This document shows, in pieces, positions 8,266 to 18,616 of a DNA stretch of 64,000 nt. Where the stretch lies: NCBI RefSeq assembly GCF_002095485.1, contig NZ_MLFS01000010.1:29072-93071 (forward strand), written 5' to 3'. Made by a program: the position numbers and the translations under genes. Within the stretch, counting starts at the first letter, position 1; each line of letters begins with the position of its first letter. The stretch is from Pantoea wallisii. GTDB lineage: Bacteria; Pseudomonadota; Gammaproteobacteria; Enterobacterales; Enterobacteriaceae. The notes beneath the pieces were generated by a model. That model was not told the origin of the DNA. It saw nothing but the letters and a program-made list of their open reading frames with translations, and did not search any database.

Positions 8266-8760
8266 ATGGAACTGAAGATTCGCGGTCGTGAACCGGCCGA
8301 TGCTGCGGCTTATCAACGCCTTTACAGCCACCCGGAAGTGTATCGCTGGACCACCCAGCTGCCGTTCCCCAGCGTGGCAACCTGGCAGAAAAAGTTTGAG
8401 CGCATGGACGCAGAGGGTTACATCGCCTTTATTGCCGAGATCGACGGGCAGATGGTGGGCGAGCTCACGCTGTTTACCGAACAACGCCCGCGCACGCGCC
8501 ACAGCCTGAGCTTTGGCATTAGCGTAGATCCGGCTTTTAGTGGACGCGGCATTGGCGAGCAGCTGATTCGCACCGGCATCGATTACGCCTTCAACTGGCT
8601 GGGCATCGTGCGCGTTGAGCTGGAGGTGTTTCACGATAATCAACGTGCGCTGCGGCTGTATCAGCGTCTGGGATTCGAGCAGGAGGGCGTCAAGCGCAAA
8701 GCCTGCCTGCGTGAAGGCGAGTATCACGACATCATCGTGATGGCGAAATTGCGGGATTAA
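8266..8760 (+). CDS. GNAT N-acetyltransferase, YhhY/AaaT-like
   Basis: A 164-residue single-domain GNAT enzyme. The acetyl-CoA loop is PAFSGRGIGEQL (about 89-100), followed by the usual VELEVFHDNQRALRLYQRLGFEQEG for the last strands and helix. The N-terminal part (HPEVYRWTTQLPFPS) and the end (KRKACLREGEYHDIIVMAKL) strongly recall E. coli YhhY/AaaT, an L-amino-acid N-acetyltransferase, but identity is partial, so no symbol is given. It starts 63 bases from the divergent ABC exporter gene. Confidence 0.8.
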   Translation: MELKIRGREPADAAAYQRLYSHPEVYRWTTQLPFPSVATWQKKFERMDAEGYIAFIAEIDGQMVGELTLFTEQRPRTRHSLSFGISVDPAFSGRGIGEQLIRTGIDYAFNWLGIVRVELEVFHDNQRALRLYQRLGFEQEGVKRKACLREGEYHDIIVMAKLRD

Positions 8761-8808
8761 GAAGAAGGGCGATATATCGCGCTGCTTTGCATCACGGCAC
8801 TCGCGAAC

Positions 8809-8883
8809 CTGGCGGCCCTGCGGGTCGCCACTACCAAAACCGGAAGAGAATATGTCGTAGTGGCGACCCGTCAGGGCCGCCAG
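8809..8883. repeat. Intergenic palindrome, family A (GGCGGCCCTGACGGGTCGCC type)
   Basis: Two long arms, 8809-8833 and 8858-8883, are inverted copies with one mismatch and a loop of about 24 bases. The last 24 bases (8860-8883) recur exactly at 42012-42035. It lies between two convergent genes, typical of REP-like extragenic elements that protect or terminate transcripts. Confidence 0.75.
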
Positions 8884-8941
8884 CGCAGAAATACATAGCC
8901 TGGCTTTAGGTGTTAAGAGATCGTCAGCTGCACTACCCGAA

Positions 8942-9856
8942 TTACTGCCCCTTCTCCACATACTTCTGCATATTCTCTTTGGTTACCAGCTCAAACGGAA
9001 TCCAGACGTGTGAATCAACTTTCTCCCCCTTAATCAGCTTCTGTGCCACATCCACTGAGGCTTTGCCCTGGCCGATGGCATCCTGAAACACCGTCACCTG
9101 GATCTTGTTCTGCGCCAGCGCTTTCAGGCCATCCGGCGTGGCGTCAATGCCGCCAACCAGCACCTTTTTATTGCTCTTCGCTAACGCCATCGCGGCACCG
9201 ATCGCCATCTCATCATTATTGGCGGCCACAATATCAATCGCTTCGCCGTTACCTATCCAGTTCAGCATCAGATCCATTCCTTCATTGCGCGCATAGTTCG
9301 CCGGCTGTTTCTGTACCACTTTCATGCCCGGATACTTCGCCACCACCTGCTCAACATCTTTCGTACGCTGTAGCGCGCCAGCATCGGTCAGGTTACCGAT
9401 CATGATGGCAACATTGCCTTTGTAGTTAGCCATTTTTGCCAGCGCTTCCATCTGCAGCGTGCCGGATTCCCGCTCATCGGAGCCGACAAACACCACGCCC
9501 GCCGGTAGCGTTTTATCACCCGGCGTGCGGTTAACGTACACCAGCGGGATCTTCGCCTGCTGCGCCAGTTTGGTCAGCTGCGGCGTGCTGGCGGAGTCCA
9601 CCGGATCAACGATGATCGCGTCCACGCCTGCACCGATAAAGCTCTGAACCTGATCCGTCTGGCGGCCGACATCACCACGCGCATCTTCAAACTGTACCTC
9701 CAGCCCGCGCGCTTTGGCTTCTTTATCAATCGCCTGGCGAATAATGGTCAAAAAGTTTTGGTCGAAGTAAGCCATCGATACACCTATTTTCTCTGCCAGC
9801 GCGGAGGCTGAAACGGATAACAGGCCAAGCAATACCACTGCCTTGAGGGTTCTCAT
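8942..9856 (-). CDS. Periplasmic sugar-binding protein of the RbsB type, orphan
   Basis: A 304-residue type-1 periplasmic binding protein. A signal peptide of about 21 residues ends in ASALA. The two-lobed fold is visible in IGVSMAYFDQNFL, then GVDAIIVDPVDS, PLVYVNRTPG, AIMIGNLTDAGALQRTKDVE, DIVAANNDEMAIGAAMAL and VLVGGIDATPDGL. The aromatic and Asn/Asp/Arg residues fit a ribose-, galactose- or inositol-like ligand. No ATPase or permease gene lies nearby; the neighbours are an acetyltransferase and an MFS transporter. It may serve a transporter encoded elsewhere, or act in chemotaxis. A GGAG site precedes the ATG. Confidence 0.8.
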   Translation of the reverse strand: MRTLKAVVLLGLLSVSASALAEKIGVSMAYFDQNFLTIIRQAIDKEAKARGLEVQFEDARGDVGRQTDQVQSFIGAGVDAIIVDPVDSASTPQLTKLAQQAKIPLVYVNRTPGDKTLPAGVVFVGSDERESGTLQMEALAKMANYKGNVAIMIGNLTDAGALQRTKDVEQVVAKYPGMKVVQKQPANYARNEGMDLMLNWIGNGEAIDIVAANNDEMAIGAAMALAKSNKKVLVGGIDATPDGLKALAQNKIQVTVFQDAIGQGKASVDVAQKLIKGEKVDSHVWIPFELVTKENMQKYVEKGQ

Positions 9857-10291
9857 CGCGGACTCCAGGGTAAGATTATATTTAGAATATAAATTTCATC
9901 GTTTTGAAAAATGGATAAATGAAATCATTTGCAGATTACGAGGCGCTTTTCAGCCTGACAATCAGGACGTGAGGAATTTGCTGCTAAGCGCACACTTTGC
10001 CGTTTGCGCACAGTTTCTTTGCCTGCTCATAGTTATAGCGCGAACTAATTTCTCAGCGCTGGCGCACACTCCGGTGAAAAAACCACGGGATATTTAAGGT
10101 TCTGTGCGGCACCGCACCTCAGTTTGTGGCAGATGCCAAAACCGCCGCAATTTTACCGCGCGGATTCCTTCATTCGCACAATGACCCACGCCCGCCTGGC
10201 TCTCTATAGTTGCTAAACAGTGAAATCCGAGCGGTATTCCTGAACATCATCGCGTTGGGGCAGGATGCTCCCCTTTCGAGGAATTCAGCCT
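9857..10291. other. Divergent intergenic region
   Basis: About 435 bp between the binding-protein gene and the MFS gene, holding both promoters. I see only a short hairpin (GTGCGG/CCGCAC near 10105) and no gene. Confidence 0.5.
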
Positions 10292-11685
10292 ATGTTGCAA
10301 AGTCAAAACCGCAGCCAGAACAGCCATGTGCGCATCTGGATTCTCTGCCTGATCCTGTTTCTCTCCGTTGTGGCTTATGCCGATCGCTCGATCCTGTCGA
10401 TCTCGGGATCGGCGATCAAAGATGAGTTCGGATTGTCAGCGATCCAGCTGGGTCTGATCCTGTCTGCCTTTAGCTGGGCCTATGTGATCGGCCAGATCCC
10501 CGGCGGCCTGTTCCTGGATCGGTTCGGCACGAAAAAGGTGTATGGCGTCACGCTGGCCTTGTGGTCGGTCTCAACCATTTTGATGGGATTTGTGGGCGAA
10601 TTTTCTACCGGCATGACCATGGCGCTGACGCTGATGTTCGTGCTGCGCTTCGCCCTTGGTTTGATTGAGGCGCCGAGCTTCCCGGCAAATGCGCGCACCG
10701 TCATCATGTGGTTCCCGGGCGCTGAACGCGGTCGCGCCTCATCGCTGTTTGCCTCCGCGCAGTACTTTGCCGTTGCCATCTTCTCACCCCTCTCTGGCTG
10801 GCTGGTCTCGCGTTATGGCTGGGAGTGGCCGTTCTTTGTGCTTGGCGGCATCGGTGTCGTGGCGGTGTTTGTCTGGGCCTGGTACATGCGCAGCCCGAAA
10901 CAGCATCCGCACGTGTCGGAAAACGAGCTGCACTATATCGAGCAGGGTGGCGCGCTGGTGGATATTGATGCGGCGCAAACCCTGAAAGCCCGACCACCGC
11001 TGAGCAAAGCGATGTTCAAAACGCTGCTCAGCAATCGCATGCTGTGGTGCGCTTATCTCGGTCAGTACTGCATCATCGCGCTGAGTTACTTCTTCATCAC
11101 CTGGTTCCCGATCTACCTGGTGCAGGCGCGCGGCATGAACATTATGGAGGCGGGCTTCGCCACTATCGCCCCCGCGCTGTTCGGCTTTCTCGGCGGCATC
11201 AGCGGCGGTTACATCTCCGATAAACTGCTGGCGCGCGGCTGGAGCCTCTCCTGGGCGCGCAAGGCACCCTACATCGTCGGCATGCTGATGGCGGCCTCAC
11301 TGGTACTGGCCGCCATCATCCCCACTAACACCGGCATTATCGCCATCATGTCTTTCGCGTTCTTTGGTAAAGGCGTGGCGGCAGGCGCAGGCACCTGGAC
11401 CATCGTCAGCGATACCGCGCCCAAAGAGGCGGTGGGTCTGGCAGGCGCTATCTTCAACGGCATCGGCAATATGGCCGGCTTTATCACGCCGCTGCTGTTT
11501 GGCGTGATTGTTGGCCTGACCGGCAGCTACAGCATCGGACTGGTGTTTGTCGGCGCGCATTGCATTGTTGCTGCGCTGCTGTTCCTGCTGGTGATGGGGC
11601 CGATTGAGCGTGTGGGCGATGAGCAGCAGACTTCTGCAGGCACCTATAAATCACAGGGGGAGAATCATGCATCAAAGCCGTTTAA
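10292..11685 (+). CDS. MFS transporter of the anion:cation symporter family
   Basis: About 464 residues with twelve hydrophobic segments. Signature stretches are VVAYADRSILSISG in helix 1, GGLFLDRFGTKK after helix 2, and GLIEAPSFPANARTVIMWFP in helix 4, typical of hexonate/galactonate symporters such as GudP and LgoT. The ATG at 10292 follows GAGGA; an in-frame ATG at 10265 is less well placed. As read, the frame does not stop but runs into the dehydrogenase, giving 779 residues from this start. A fourth T in the run 11681-11683 would create a TAA here and a short overlap with the next gene. It probably takes up the acid that the neighbouring dehydrogenase handles. Confidence 0.8.
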
Positions 11686-12631
11686 CGTACTGCTGAAAGG
11701 TCCGCTGTTACCGCAGCGGCTGCAGGATAACCTTGACGCGCACTTCACGACATTCCGGTTGTGGCAGCAGGATGATAGTGAAGCCTGGCTGGCGGAGCAC
11801 GGCAGCCAGATCGATGCGCTGGTCACCAGCGGTAATGCGTTGATGGGAGCCAGCGCGGCGCTGATAGCGCAACTGCCCAATCTGAAGGTGATTTGCAGTA
11901 ACGGTGTCGGCTACGACGCGATTGATATCGCCGCCGCTGAAACGCGCGGCATCGTGGTGACAAACACGCCTGGCGTACTCAACAGCTGCGTGGCTGATAC
12001 CGGCATGGCGCTGATGCTGGATGTGGCACGCCGTATCAGCGCGGCGGATCGCTACGTGCGCGCCGGGTCGTGGCAGAGTCAGGGGCGCTATCCGCTCACT
12101 ACCAAAGTGGGAGGCAAAGTCTGTGGCATTGTTGGCTTAGGCGGCATCGGTAAAGCGCTGGCGAAGCGCGCGCAGGCGTTTGATATGGATATCCATTTCT
12201 ATAACCCGCGTTCGCGCCCGGATGTGCCTTACCAGCGGCATGATTCGCTGCTGTCGCTGGCGAAACAGGCCGATTTTCTGGTGCTGACAATACCGGGCGG
12301 TGCGGCCACCCACCATTTGATCAACGCTGAGGTGTTGCGCGCCCTCGGGCCACAGGGCTTTCTCATCAACATAGCACGCGGAAGCGTCGTGGATGAACAG
12401 GCGCTGATCGCCGCGCTGGAAGCCAGCGAAATCGCCGGCGCAGGCTTAGATGTCTTCGAACAGGAGCCAGCAGTACCGGCGGCGCTGCGCCAGCGTGATG
12501 ATGTGGTGATCACCCCGCATCTTGCCAGCAGTACCATTGAAACCATGGCTGCCATGGCCGATCTGGTGTTTGAAAACCTGCTGGCCTTTTCACAAGGTGA
12601 AGCGGTACTGACCAGAGTGGTGTCGCGCTGA
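11667..12631 (+). CDS. D-isomer-specific 2-hydroxyacid dehydrogenase
   Basis: About 321 residues of a two-domain NAD(P) dehydrogenase. The cofactor motif is GLGGIGKALAKR followed by HFYNPRSR; the basic residue suggests NADPH. Catalytic Arg is in LINIARGSVVDE, Glu in GLDVFEQEPAV and His in VITPHLAS. The ATG at 11667 follows GGGGGAG, but as read its own frame stops after nine codons; one extra T at 11681-11683 would join it to VLLKGPLLPQRL and the whole enzyme. At present the enzyme is open only as a C-terminal extension of the MFS gene. It probably reduces a 2-keto acid such as hydroxypyruvate, glyoxylate or 2-ketogluconate. Confidence 0.8.
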
Positions 12632-12840
12632 TGCATTAACTGGCGCTCCCTGCAGGCGCGCCATCCTTTATACCCTCTCAACCGTCGCGGCGCTGACGCC
12701 TCGCCACAACGGGCGCGCTAAATAAGGTGGCCGCACAAGCCACGCATGTTTGCCCGTTTTAGCGCACAAATCCCCTGAAGATTTTTTGCTCAGCTGCCGA
12801 TATCTCTCCTTACCATCCACTGATATTAAGGAGCGATATC

Positions 12841-14004
12841 GTGATAAAGCTGATTACCGTTGACGAATTGCGCCAGGGAATGTTTATCCACAAGCTCGAA
12901 GTTTGGTGGCTGAAAGACAAGCGCATTCGCAACCAGATGCTGATCACTGATAAACGCCAGATCGCCATGATCCGTAACGAGGGGATCCAGCAGCTTTGGA
13001 TCGATCTTGATAAATCGGTACAGGCGCCCGCCGTGCCTGAGCCAAAGAAAGCGATCCCGGCTACGCCGTTCTTCCGCGAGCTGGATCAGGCGCAGAGCAT
13101 CTTCAATCAGGGCAAGCCGAAGGTGCTGGCGATGTTCAATGAAGCGCGCATGGGGCAGGGGCTCGATCTGGGTTTTACCCTCGATATCGTGGATGAAATC
13201 GCCGGTTCCATCACCCGTGAACCCACGGCGCTGCTCAGCGTTGCCCGGCTAAAAAACCATGACGATTACACGTATCTGCACTCCATGGCGGTGTGCGGAC
13301 TGATGATCTCGCTCGGCAAAAAAATGGGGCTGGATGAACACCAGCTGCGGCGTGTTGGCATGGGTGGATTGCTGCATGACGTAGGCAAAGCGGCGGTACC
13401 GCTGGAGATCCTCAACAAGCCAGGCAAGCTGAGCGAAGAGGAGTTCAGCATTATGCGCCAGCACCCGATTGTCGGTGCCCAGATATTGATGGAAGCGGAG
13501 GCCGGTGAAGACCTGCTGGATATCGCGCTGCATCATCATGAAAAGTTCGATGGCAGTGGCTATCCGCACGGCCTGAAAGGCGAAGAGATCACCCTGTTTT
13601 CCCGTATGGCGGCCGTGTGTGATGTCTACGATGCGGTAACCTCAGATCGCCCCTATCGCAAAGGCTGGACCCCCGCCGAGGCGATGCACAATATGCTGAG
13701 CTGGCGCGGCCACTTTGATAACAACTTGCTGCACGCTTTTGTGCGTACCATTGGCATCTATCCGGTGGGATCGCTGGTGCGACTGGCGTCCGGACGCGTG
13801 GCGCTGGTGGTACAGGGCGGTGAAAAGTCGCTGCTTAAACCCAAAGTGCATGTCTTCTGGTCGCTGCACTCACAACGCGAGGTGAAGCCGCAAGCGCTGG
13901 ACCTTGGTGACAGCTTCTGCACCGACACGATTACCGGCGCGGAAGACACCACGCTGTGGCAAAACATTGATATGAACCGCATCTGGGCGCTGGAAACCGC
14001 ATAA
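12841..14004 (+). CDS. HD-GYP cyclic-di-GMP phosphodiesterase
   Basis: A 387-residue cytoplasmic protein with a DUF3391 N-terminal domain (residues about 1-130) and an HD-GYP domain (about 135-310). The metal-binding LLHDVGK has its HD at 179-180 and the signature [11 protein letters not shown] spans 232-242. Both are complete, so hydrolysis of cyclic-di-GMP is expected. The start is GTG, with AAGGAG seven bases upstream. It is a single gene just ahead of the kdp operon. It probably lowers cyclic-di-GMP and so favours motility over biofilm. Confidence 0.9.
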   Translation: MIKLITVDELRQGMFIHKLEVWWLKDKRIRNQMLITDKRQIAMIRNEGIQQLWIDLDKSVQAPAVPEPKKAIPATPFFRELDQAQSIFNQGKPKVLAMFNEARMGQGLDLGFTLDIVDEIAGSITREPTALLSVARLKNHDDYTYLHSMAVCGLMISLGKKMGLDEHQLRRVGMGGLLHDVGKAAVPLEILNKPGKLSEEEFSIMRQHPIVGAQILMEAEAGEDLLDIALHHHEKFDGSGYPHGLKGEEITLFSRMAAVCDVYDAVTSDRPYRKGWTPAEAMHNMLSWRGHFDNNLLHAFVRTIGIYPVGSLVRLASGRVALVVQGGEKSLLKPKVHVFWSLHSQREVKPQALDLGDSFCTDTITGAEDTTLWQNIDMNRIWALETA

Positions 14005-14014
14005 ATTCACCCCG

Positions 14015-14067
14015 TTTTTATACTTTCTTTACGCCCGCATCCCGCCTTTTTACCTCTTCTTTACGCC
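14015..14067 (+). promoter_or_regulatory. Two KdpE-box-like direct repeats in the kdp promoter
   Basis: TTTTTATACTTTCTTTACG begins at 14015 and is very like the KdpE-binding site of the E. coli kdp promoter. A second copy begins at 14047 (TTTTTACCTCTTCTTTACG). Over 21 positions the copies agree at 17 and are 32 bp apart, about three helical turns, so two KdpE dimers could bind one face. The repeat pattern is seen directly; KdpE binding is inferred. Confidence 0.6.
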
Positions 14068-14112
14068 GCTCCGCGCATGCTTGCAGCACGATTAAATCCT
14101 CTGGAGGTTGCT

Positions 14113-14202
14113 GTGAGCGTGGGCGTGATAGCCGGCATCGTGCTGGTCTTTTTACTACTGGGCTACCTGATTTATGCCCTGCTAAATGCGGAGGCGTTCT
14201 GA
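14113..14202 (+). CDS. kdpF: KdpF, small stabilising subunit of the K+ pump
   Basis: A single-helix peptide of 29 residues. It starts with GTG at 14113 behind GGAGG and ends in NAEAF-stop at 14202. The core [19 protein letters not shown] is almost that of E. coli KdpF. Its stop overlaps the kdpA start (TGATG), implying translational coupling. In the complex KdpF sits in the inner membrane beside KdpA and stabilises the KdpFABC assembly. Confidence 0.92.
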   Translation: MSVGVIAGIVLVFLLLGYLIYALLNAEAF

Positions 14203-15881
14203 TGGCGGCGAATGCTTTTTTACTGATCGCGCTGTTTTTGCTGGTGCTGATGATACTGGCGCAGCCGCTGGGACGCTTTCTGGCGCTGTTGGTGGCCGAT
14301 AAGCCGCTGCTGCCCCGCACAGAAGGGGGGCTGTGGCGCCTGGCGGGCGTGGAGGCGCAGGCAATGCGCTGGCCGCACTACCTGCTGGCGCTTCTGCTGT
14401 TTAACGCGCTGGGCTTCCTGGCACTGTTAACCACCCTGCTGCTGCAGGGGGCGCTGCCGCTTAACCCACAACATTTGCCTGGCCTGAGCTGGGACCTGGC
14501 GCTGAACACCGCGATCAGCTTTGTCACCAACACCAACTGGCAGGCGTACGGTGGCGAAAGCACTGTAAGCTACTTCAGTCAGATGGCCGGTTTAACCGTG
14601 CAAAACTTCCTGTCAGCGGCAACCGGTATTGCAGTGGCCTTCGCCCTGATGCGCGGCTTCGCTAACCGCTCGCTGGCAACCCTCGGGAACGCCTGGCGCG
14701 ACCTGACGCGCATCACCCTCTATGTGCTGCTGCCCATCAGCCTGGTGATTGCGCTGTTTTACGTCAGCCAGGGCAGTATTCAAACCTTTGCGCCGTATCA
14801 TGCGCTCACCACGCTGGAAGGCGCACAGCAGACGCTGCCGCTCGGTCCGGTGGCCTCGCAGGAAGCGATTAAGATGCTCGGCACTAACGGCGGCGGGTTC
14901 TTTAACGTCAACTCGGCACATCCGTTTGAAAACCCGACCGCGCTAACCAATTTTGTGCAAATGCTGAGCATCTTCCTGATACCGGCGGCGCTCTGCTTCG
15001 CCTTCGGTCAGCACCCTGGCGCTCGCCGGCAGGGCCACATGCTGCTCTGGGCGATGAGCATCATGTTTGTGCTGGCGGTGGTTGCGGTGATGTGGGCCGA
15101 AGTGCGCGGTAATCCGCACTTCCTGGCATTGGGGGCAGACAGCGCCATCAACATGGAGGGCAAAGAGACGCGCTTTGGCATCCTCAACTCCAGCCTGTTC
15201 GCGGTGATCACCACGGCAGCGTCCTGCGGTGCGGTCAACGCTATGCATGACTCCTTTACCGCGCTGGGTGGCATGGTACCGATGTGGCTGATGCAGCTCG
15301 GTGAAGTGGTGTTCGGCGGCGTGGGCGCGGGCCTGTACGGCATGCTGCTGTTTGTGCTGCTCGGGGTGTTTATCGCCGGTCTGATGATTGGCCGCACGCC
15401 AGAGTACATGGGTAAAAAGATTGATGTGTGGGAGATGAAGATGACCGCGCTGGCGATTCTGGTGACGCCAACGCTGGTGCTGCTCGGTAGCGCGCTGGCC
15501 ATGATGACCGATGCCGGTCGTGCCGGCATGGCCAACCCCGGCATTCACGGCTTTAGCGAAGTGCTGTACGCCGTCTCATCCGCTGCGAATAACAACGGCA
15601 GCGCCTTTGCCGGGCTGAGCGCTAACACACCGTTCTGGAACCTGCTGCTGGGCTTCTGCATGCTGGTGGGCCGCTTCGGCATCATCATTCCGGTAATGGC
15701 GATTGCCGGCTCGCTGGCGGTGAAGAGAATCCAGCCGGTGGGCAACGGTACGCTGCCTACGTACGGTCCACTGTTTATCGCGCTGCTGATTGGCACCGTA
15801 CTGCTGGTGGGGGCACTGACGTTTATCCCCGCGCTGGCACTGGGCCCGGTAGCGGAACATCTGCAATTAATTCAGGGATAA
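14202..15881 (+). CDS. kdpA: KdpA, K+-translocating subunit
   Basis: A 559-residue polytopic membrane protein, within two residues of E. coli KdpA. It carries the four selectivity loops of the SKT-type channel fold: [12 protein letters not shown] near residue 110, [20 protein letters not shown] near 228, [15 protein letters not shown] near 340, and [14 protein letters not shown] near 465. KdpA binds K+ on the periplasmic side and passes it to KdpB. The gene overlaps kdpF at its 5' end and is seven bases from kdpB. It is intact. Confidence 0.97.
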   Translation: MAANAFLLIALFLLVLMILAQPLGRFLALLVADKPLLPRTEGGLWRLAGVEAQAMRWPHYLLALLLFNALGFLALLTTLLLQGALPLNPQHLPGLSWDLALNTAISFVTNTNWQAYGGESTVSYFSQMAGLTVQNFLSAATGIAVAFALMRGFANRSLATLGNAWRDLTRITLYVLLPISLVIALFYVSQGSIQTFAPYHALTTLEGAQQTLPLGPVASQEAIKMLGTNGGGFFNVNSAHPFENPTALTNFVQMLSIFLIPAALCFAFGQHPGARRQGHMLLWAMSIMFVLAVVAVMWAEVRGNPHFLALGADSAINMEGKETRFGILNSSLFAVITTAASCGAVNAMHDSFTALGGMVPMWLMQLGEVVFGGVGAGLYGMLLFVLLGVFIAGLMIGRTPEYMGKKIDVWEMKMTALAILVTPTLVLLGSALAMMTDAGRAGMANPGIHGFSEVLYAVSSAANNNGSAFAGLSANTPFWNLLLGFCMLVGRFGIIIPVMAIAGSLAVKRIQPVGNGTLPTYGPLFIALLIGTVLLVGALTFIPALALGPVAEHLQLIQG

Positions 15882-15888
15882 CGGAAAG

Positions 15889-17937
15889 ATGAGTCGTCAA
15901 CAGCTGGCGTTGTTTGATGCAACGCTGACGCGTACAGCCATGCTGGATGCGGTAAAAAAACTCGATCCGCGCGTGCAGTTTCGTAACCCGGTGATGTTCC
16001 TGGTGTGGATGGGCAGCGTGCTGACGTCGCTGCTGGCCGTGGGCATGGCGAGCGGCCATCTCAGCGGCAGCGCCGGTTTTACCGCGGCGGTTGCCATCTG
16101 GCTCTGGTTCACCGTGCTGTTTGCCAATTTCGCCGAAGCGCTGGCCGAAGGACGCAGCAAGGCGCAGGCCAACAGCCTGAAAGGGGTGAAAAAAACCAGC
16201 GACGCGAAAAAACTCAGCGGGGCGCATTATGGTGCGAGCTGGCAGAGTGTCTCTGCCGATACGCTGCGCAAAGGCGATGTGGTGTTGGTGGAGGCGGGTG
16301 ACATCATCCCGTGCGACGGCGAGGTGCTGGAGGGCGGAGCATCGGTGGATGAGAGCGCCATTACCGGCGAATCGGCCCCGGTGATCCGCGAATCCGGCGG
16401 GGATTTCGCGTCCGTTACCGGCGGCACGCGCATTCTCTCTGACTGGCTGGTGATCCAGTGCAGTGTCAATCCCGGCGAGACGTTCCTCGACCGGATGATC
16501 GCCATGGTGGAAGGGGCCAAACGCCGCAAAACGCCGAACGAGATCGCGCTGACTATCCTGCTGGTGTCGCTCACCATCGTCTTCCTGCTGGCAACTGCCA
16601 CGCTGTGGCCGTTCTCGGCTTACGGCGGCACGCCGGTCAGCATTACGGTGCTGGTGGCGCTGCTGGTGTGCCTGATTCCTACCACCATCGGCGGCCTGCT
16701 GTCGGCAATTGGCGTGGCCGGCATGAGCCGTATGCTCGGCGCTAACGTCATCGCCACCAGCGGACGCGCGGTGGAAGCGGCGGGTGATGTGGATGTGCTG
16801 ATGCTGGATAAAACCGGCACCATCACGCTCGGCAATCGTCAGGCCACGCAGTTCCTGCCTGCGCCGGGCGTCACCGAACAGCAGCTGGCCGATGCCGCAC
16901 AGCTGGCGTCGCTGGCGGATGAGACGCCGGAAGGGCGCAGCATCGTGGTGCTGGCGAAGCAGAAATTTAACCTGCGCGAGCGCGATCTGAGCAGCATGGG
17001 TGCCAGCTTTATCCCCTTCTCGGCGCAAACGCGTATGAGCGGCGTCAACGTACAGGATCGCCTGATTCGTAAAGGCGCGGTCGATGCGGTGCGGCGCTAT
17101 ATTGAGGCCAGTAATGGCCGCTTCCCGGCAGAAGTGAACGCCAGCGTTGAAGAGGTCGCGCGCGCTGGCGGCACGCCGCTGGTGGTGGCGGAGGGCGCGC
17201 AGGTGCTGGGCGTGGTAGCGCTGAAAGATATCGTTAAAGGCGGCATCAAGGAGCGCTTTGCGGAGCTGCGTAAGATGGGCATTAAAACGGTGATGATCAC
17301 CGGTGATAACCCGTTAACCGCCGCGGCGATTGCGGCAGAAGCGGGCGTGGATGATTTTCTGTCAGAAGCGACGCCGGAAGCCAAACTGGCGCTGATTCGT
17401 CAGTACCAGGCCGAAGGGCGTTTAGTCGCCATGACCGGCGATGGCACTAACGATGCGCCGGCGCTGGCGCAGGCTGACGTCGCGGTCGCCATGAACTCCG
17501 GCACTCAGGCGGCGAAAGAGGCCGGCAACATGGTCGATCTCGACTCCAACCCGACCAAGTTGCTGGAGGTGGTGCACATCGGTAAACAGATGCTGATGAC
17601 GCGCGGCTCGCTAACCACGTTCAGTATCGCCAACGATGTGGCGAAGTATTTTGCCATTATTCCGGCGGCGTTTGCGGTGACCTATCCGCAGCTCAACATG
17701 CTTAACGTAATGGGGCTGCACTCTCCCGGCTCGGCAATTCTGTCGGCCGTGATTTTTAACGCGCTGGTGATTGTGTTCCTGATCCCGCTGGCGCTGAAGG
17801 GCGTGAGTTACCGTCCGATGAGTGCCGCCGCGCTGCTGCGCCGCAATCTGTGGCTGTATGGCGTGGGCGGTTTAGTGGTGCCGTTTATCGGGATTAAAGC
17901 GATCGACCTGCTGCTCACGCTGTCGGGCCTGGTGTAA
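15889..17937 (+). CDS. kdpB: KdpB, P-type ATPase subunit of the K+ pump
   Basis: A 682-residue P-type ATPase, the same length as in E. coli. The phosphorylated Asp307 is in [11 protein letters not shown]. The actuator motif TGES is in [10 protein letters not shown], the ion-site CLIPTTIGG is in helix 4, the nucleotide-domain KGA is in IRKGAVDAV, and the hinge is [14 protein letters not shown]. KdpB splits ATP and moves K+ received from KdpA into the cytoplasm. The ATG follows GGAAAG, seven bases after kdpA. All key residues are present. Confidence 0.97.
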   Translation: MSRQQLALFDATLTRTAMLDAVKKLDPRVQFRNPVMFLVWMGSVLTSLLAVGMASGHLSGSAGFTAAVAIWLWFTVLFANFAEALAEGRSKAQANSLKGVKKTSDAKKLSGAHYGASWQSVSADTLRKGDVVLVEAGDIIPCDGEVLEGGASVDESAITGESAPVIRESGGDFASVTGGTRILSDWLVIQCSVNPGETFLDRMIAMVEGAKRRKTPNEIALTILLVSLTIVFLLATATLWPFSAYGGTPVSITVLVALLVCLIPTTIGGLLSAIGVAGMSRMLGANVIATSGRAVEAAGDVDVLMLDKTGTITLGNRQATQFLPAPGVTEQQLADAAQLASLADETPEGRSIVVLAKQKFNLRERDLSSMGASFIPFSAQTRMSGVNVQDRLIRKGAVDAVRRYIEASNGRFPAEVNASVEEVARAGGTPLVVAEGAQVLGVVALKDIVKGGIKERFAELRKMGIKTVMITGDNPLTAAAIAAEAGVDDFLSEATPEAKLALIRQYQAEGRLVAMTGDGTNDAPALAQADVAVAMNSGTQAAKEAGNMVDLDSNPTKLLEVVHIGKQMLMTRGSLTTFSIANDVAKYFAIIPAAFAVTYPQLNMLNVMGLHSPGSAILSAVIFNALVIVFLIPLALKGVSYRPMSAAALLRRNLWLYGVGGLVVPFIGIKAIDLLLTLSGLV

Positions 17938-17948
17938 GGAGAAGAGAA

Positions 17949-18521
17949 ATGAGTCAGTTACGTCCGGCTATTGTATTGTTAATCCTGCTGACGCTGTTAA
18001 CCGGCGCAGTCTATCCGCTGCTGACCACCGGCCTGGCGCAGTGGTGGTTTCCCTCGCAGGCCAGCGGTTCGCTGATTGAGCGCGACGGTGCGGTGCGCGG
18101 TTCGGCGCAGATTGGTCAGGCATTTAGCCAGCCGGGCCACTTCCAGGGCCGTCCGTCGGCCGCCGGCGATACGCCGTACAATGCGCTGGCCTCCAGCGGC
18201 AGCAACCTGGCGGCCAGCAATCCGGCGCTGGACAAAGCGGTAGCGGAACGGGTGGCTGCGCTGCGTGCCGCCAATCCACAAGCCCCGACGGCGATACCGG
18301 TAGAGCTGGTCACCGCATCGGCCAGCGGATTAGATCCGGATATCTCGCCGGAAGCGGCACGGTGGCAGGCACCGCGCGTGGCGGCCGCGCGTAACATGGC
18401 GCTGAAGGATGTGGAGGCGCTGATTGCGCGTCATACCGAGCGCCCGCTGCTGCCGTTTATCGGGGAAGAGACGGTGAACGTGCTGCGGCTGAATCTGGCG
18501 CTGGATGATTTGCAGGGATAA
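17949..18521 (+). CDS. kdpC: KdpC, accessory subunit of the K+ pump
   Basis: A 190-residue protein with one N-terminal membrane helix (residues about 8-30, including [16 protein letters not shown]) and a periplasmic domain. Family stretches are [39 protein letters not shown] and [13 protein letters not shown]. KdpC is needed for assembly of the KdpFABC pump. AAGGAGAAG precedes the ATG, 11 bases after kdpB. The next gene, kdpD, begins 95 bases on, after a palindrome and a dispersed repeat. Confidence 0.95.
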   Translation: MSQLRPAIVLLILLTLLTGAVYPLLTTGLAQWWFPSQASGSLIERDGAVRGSAQIGQAFSQPGHFQGRPSAAGDTPYNALASSGSNLAASNPALDKAVAERVAALRAANPQAPTAIPVELVTASASGLDPDISPEAARWQAPRVAAARNMALKDVEALIARHTERPLLPFIGEETVNVLRLNLALDDLQG

Positions 18522-18527
18522 GGTGAA

Positions 18528-18595
18528 CCCGGTGCGCATGCATGCGCACCCGGGCCGGAGGTCGCCATTTATGGCGACCGTTTCCATGACCGTAC
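18528..18595. repeat. Palindrome plus family B repeat between kdpC and kdpD
   Basis: A perfect 20-bp palindrome (GGTGCGCATGCATGCGCACC) lies at 18531-18550. It is followed at 18560-18579 by GGTCGCCATTTATGGCGACC and then ATGACCGTAC, the same layout as the repeat at 21881. Lying inside the kdp operon, these structures could lower kdpD expression relative to kdpFABC; that effect is inferred. Confidence 0.65.
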
Positions 18596-18616
18596 GGAAC
18601 TTACTATTTGAACGAC

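Noticed and set aside
15823..17028. 401-residue minus-strand open frame opposite kdpB
   Set aside because: Rich in His, Arg and Gln with no motif; a shadow of the GC-rich kdpB sequence.
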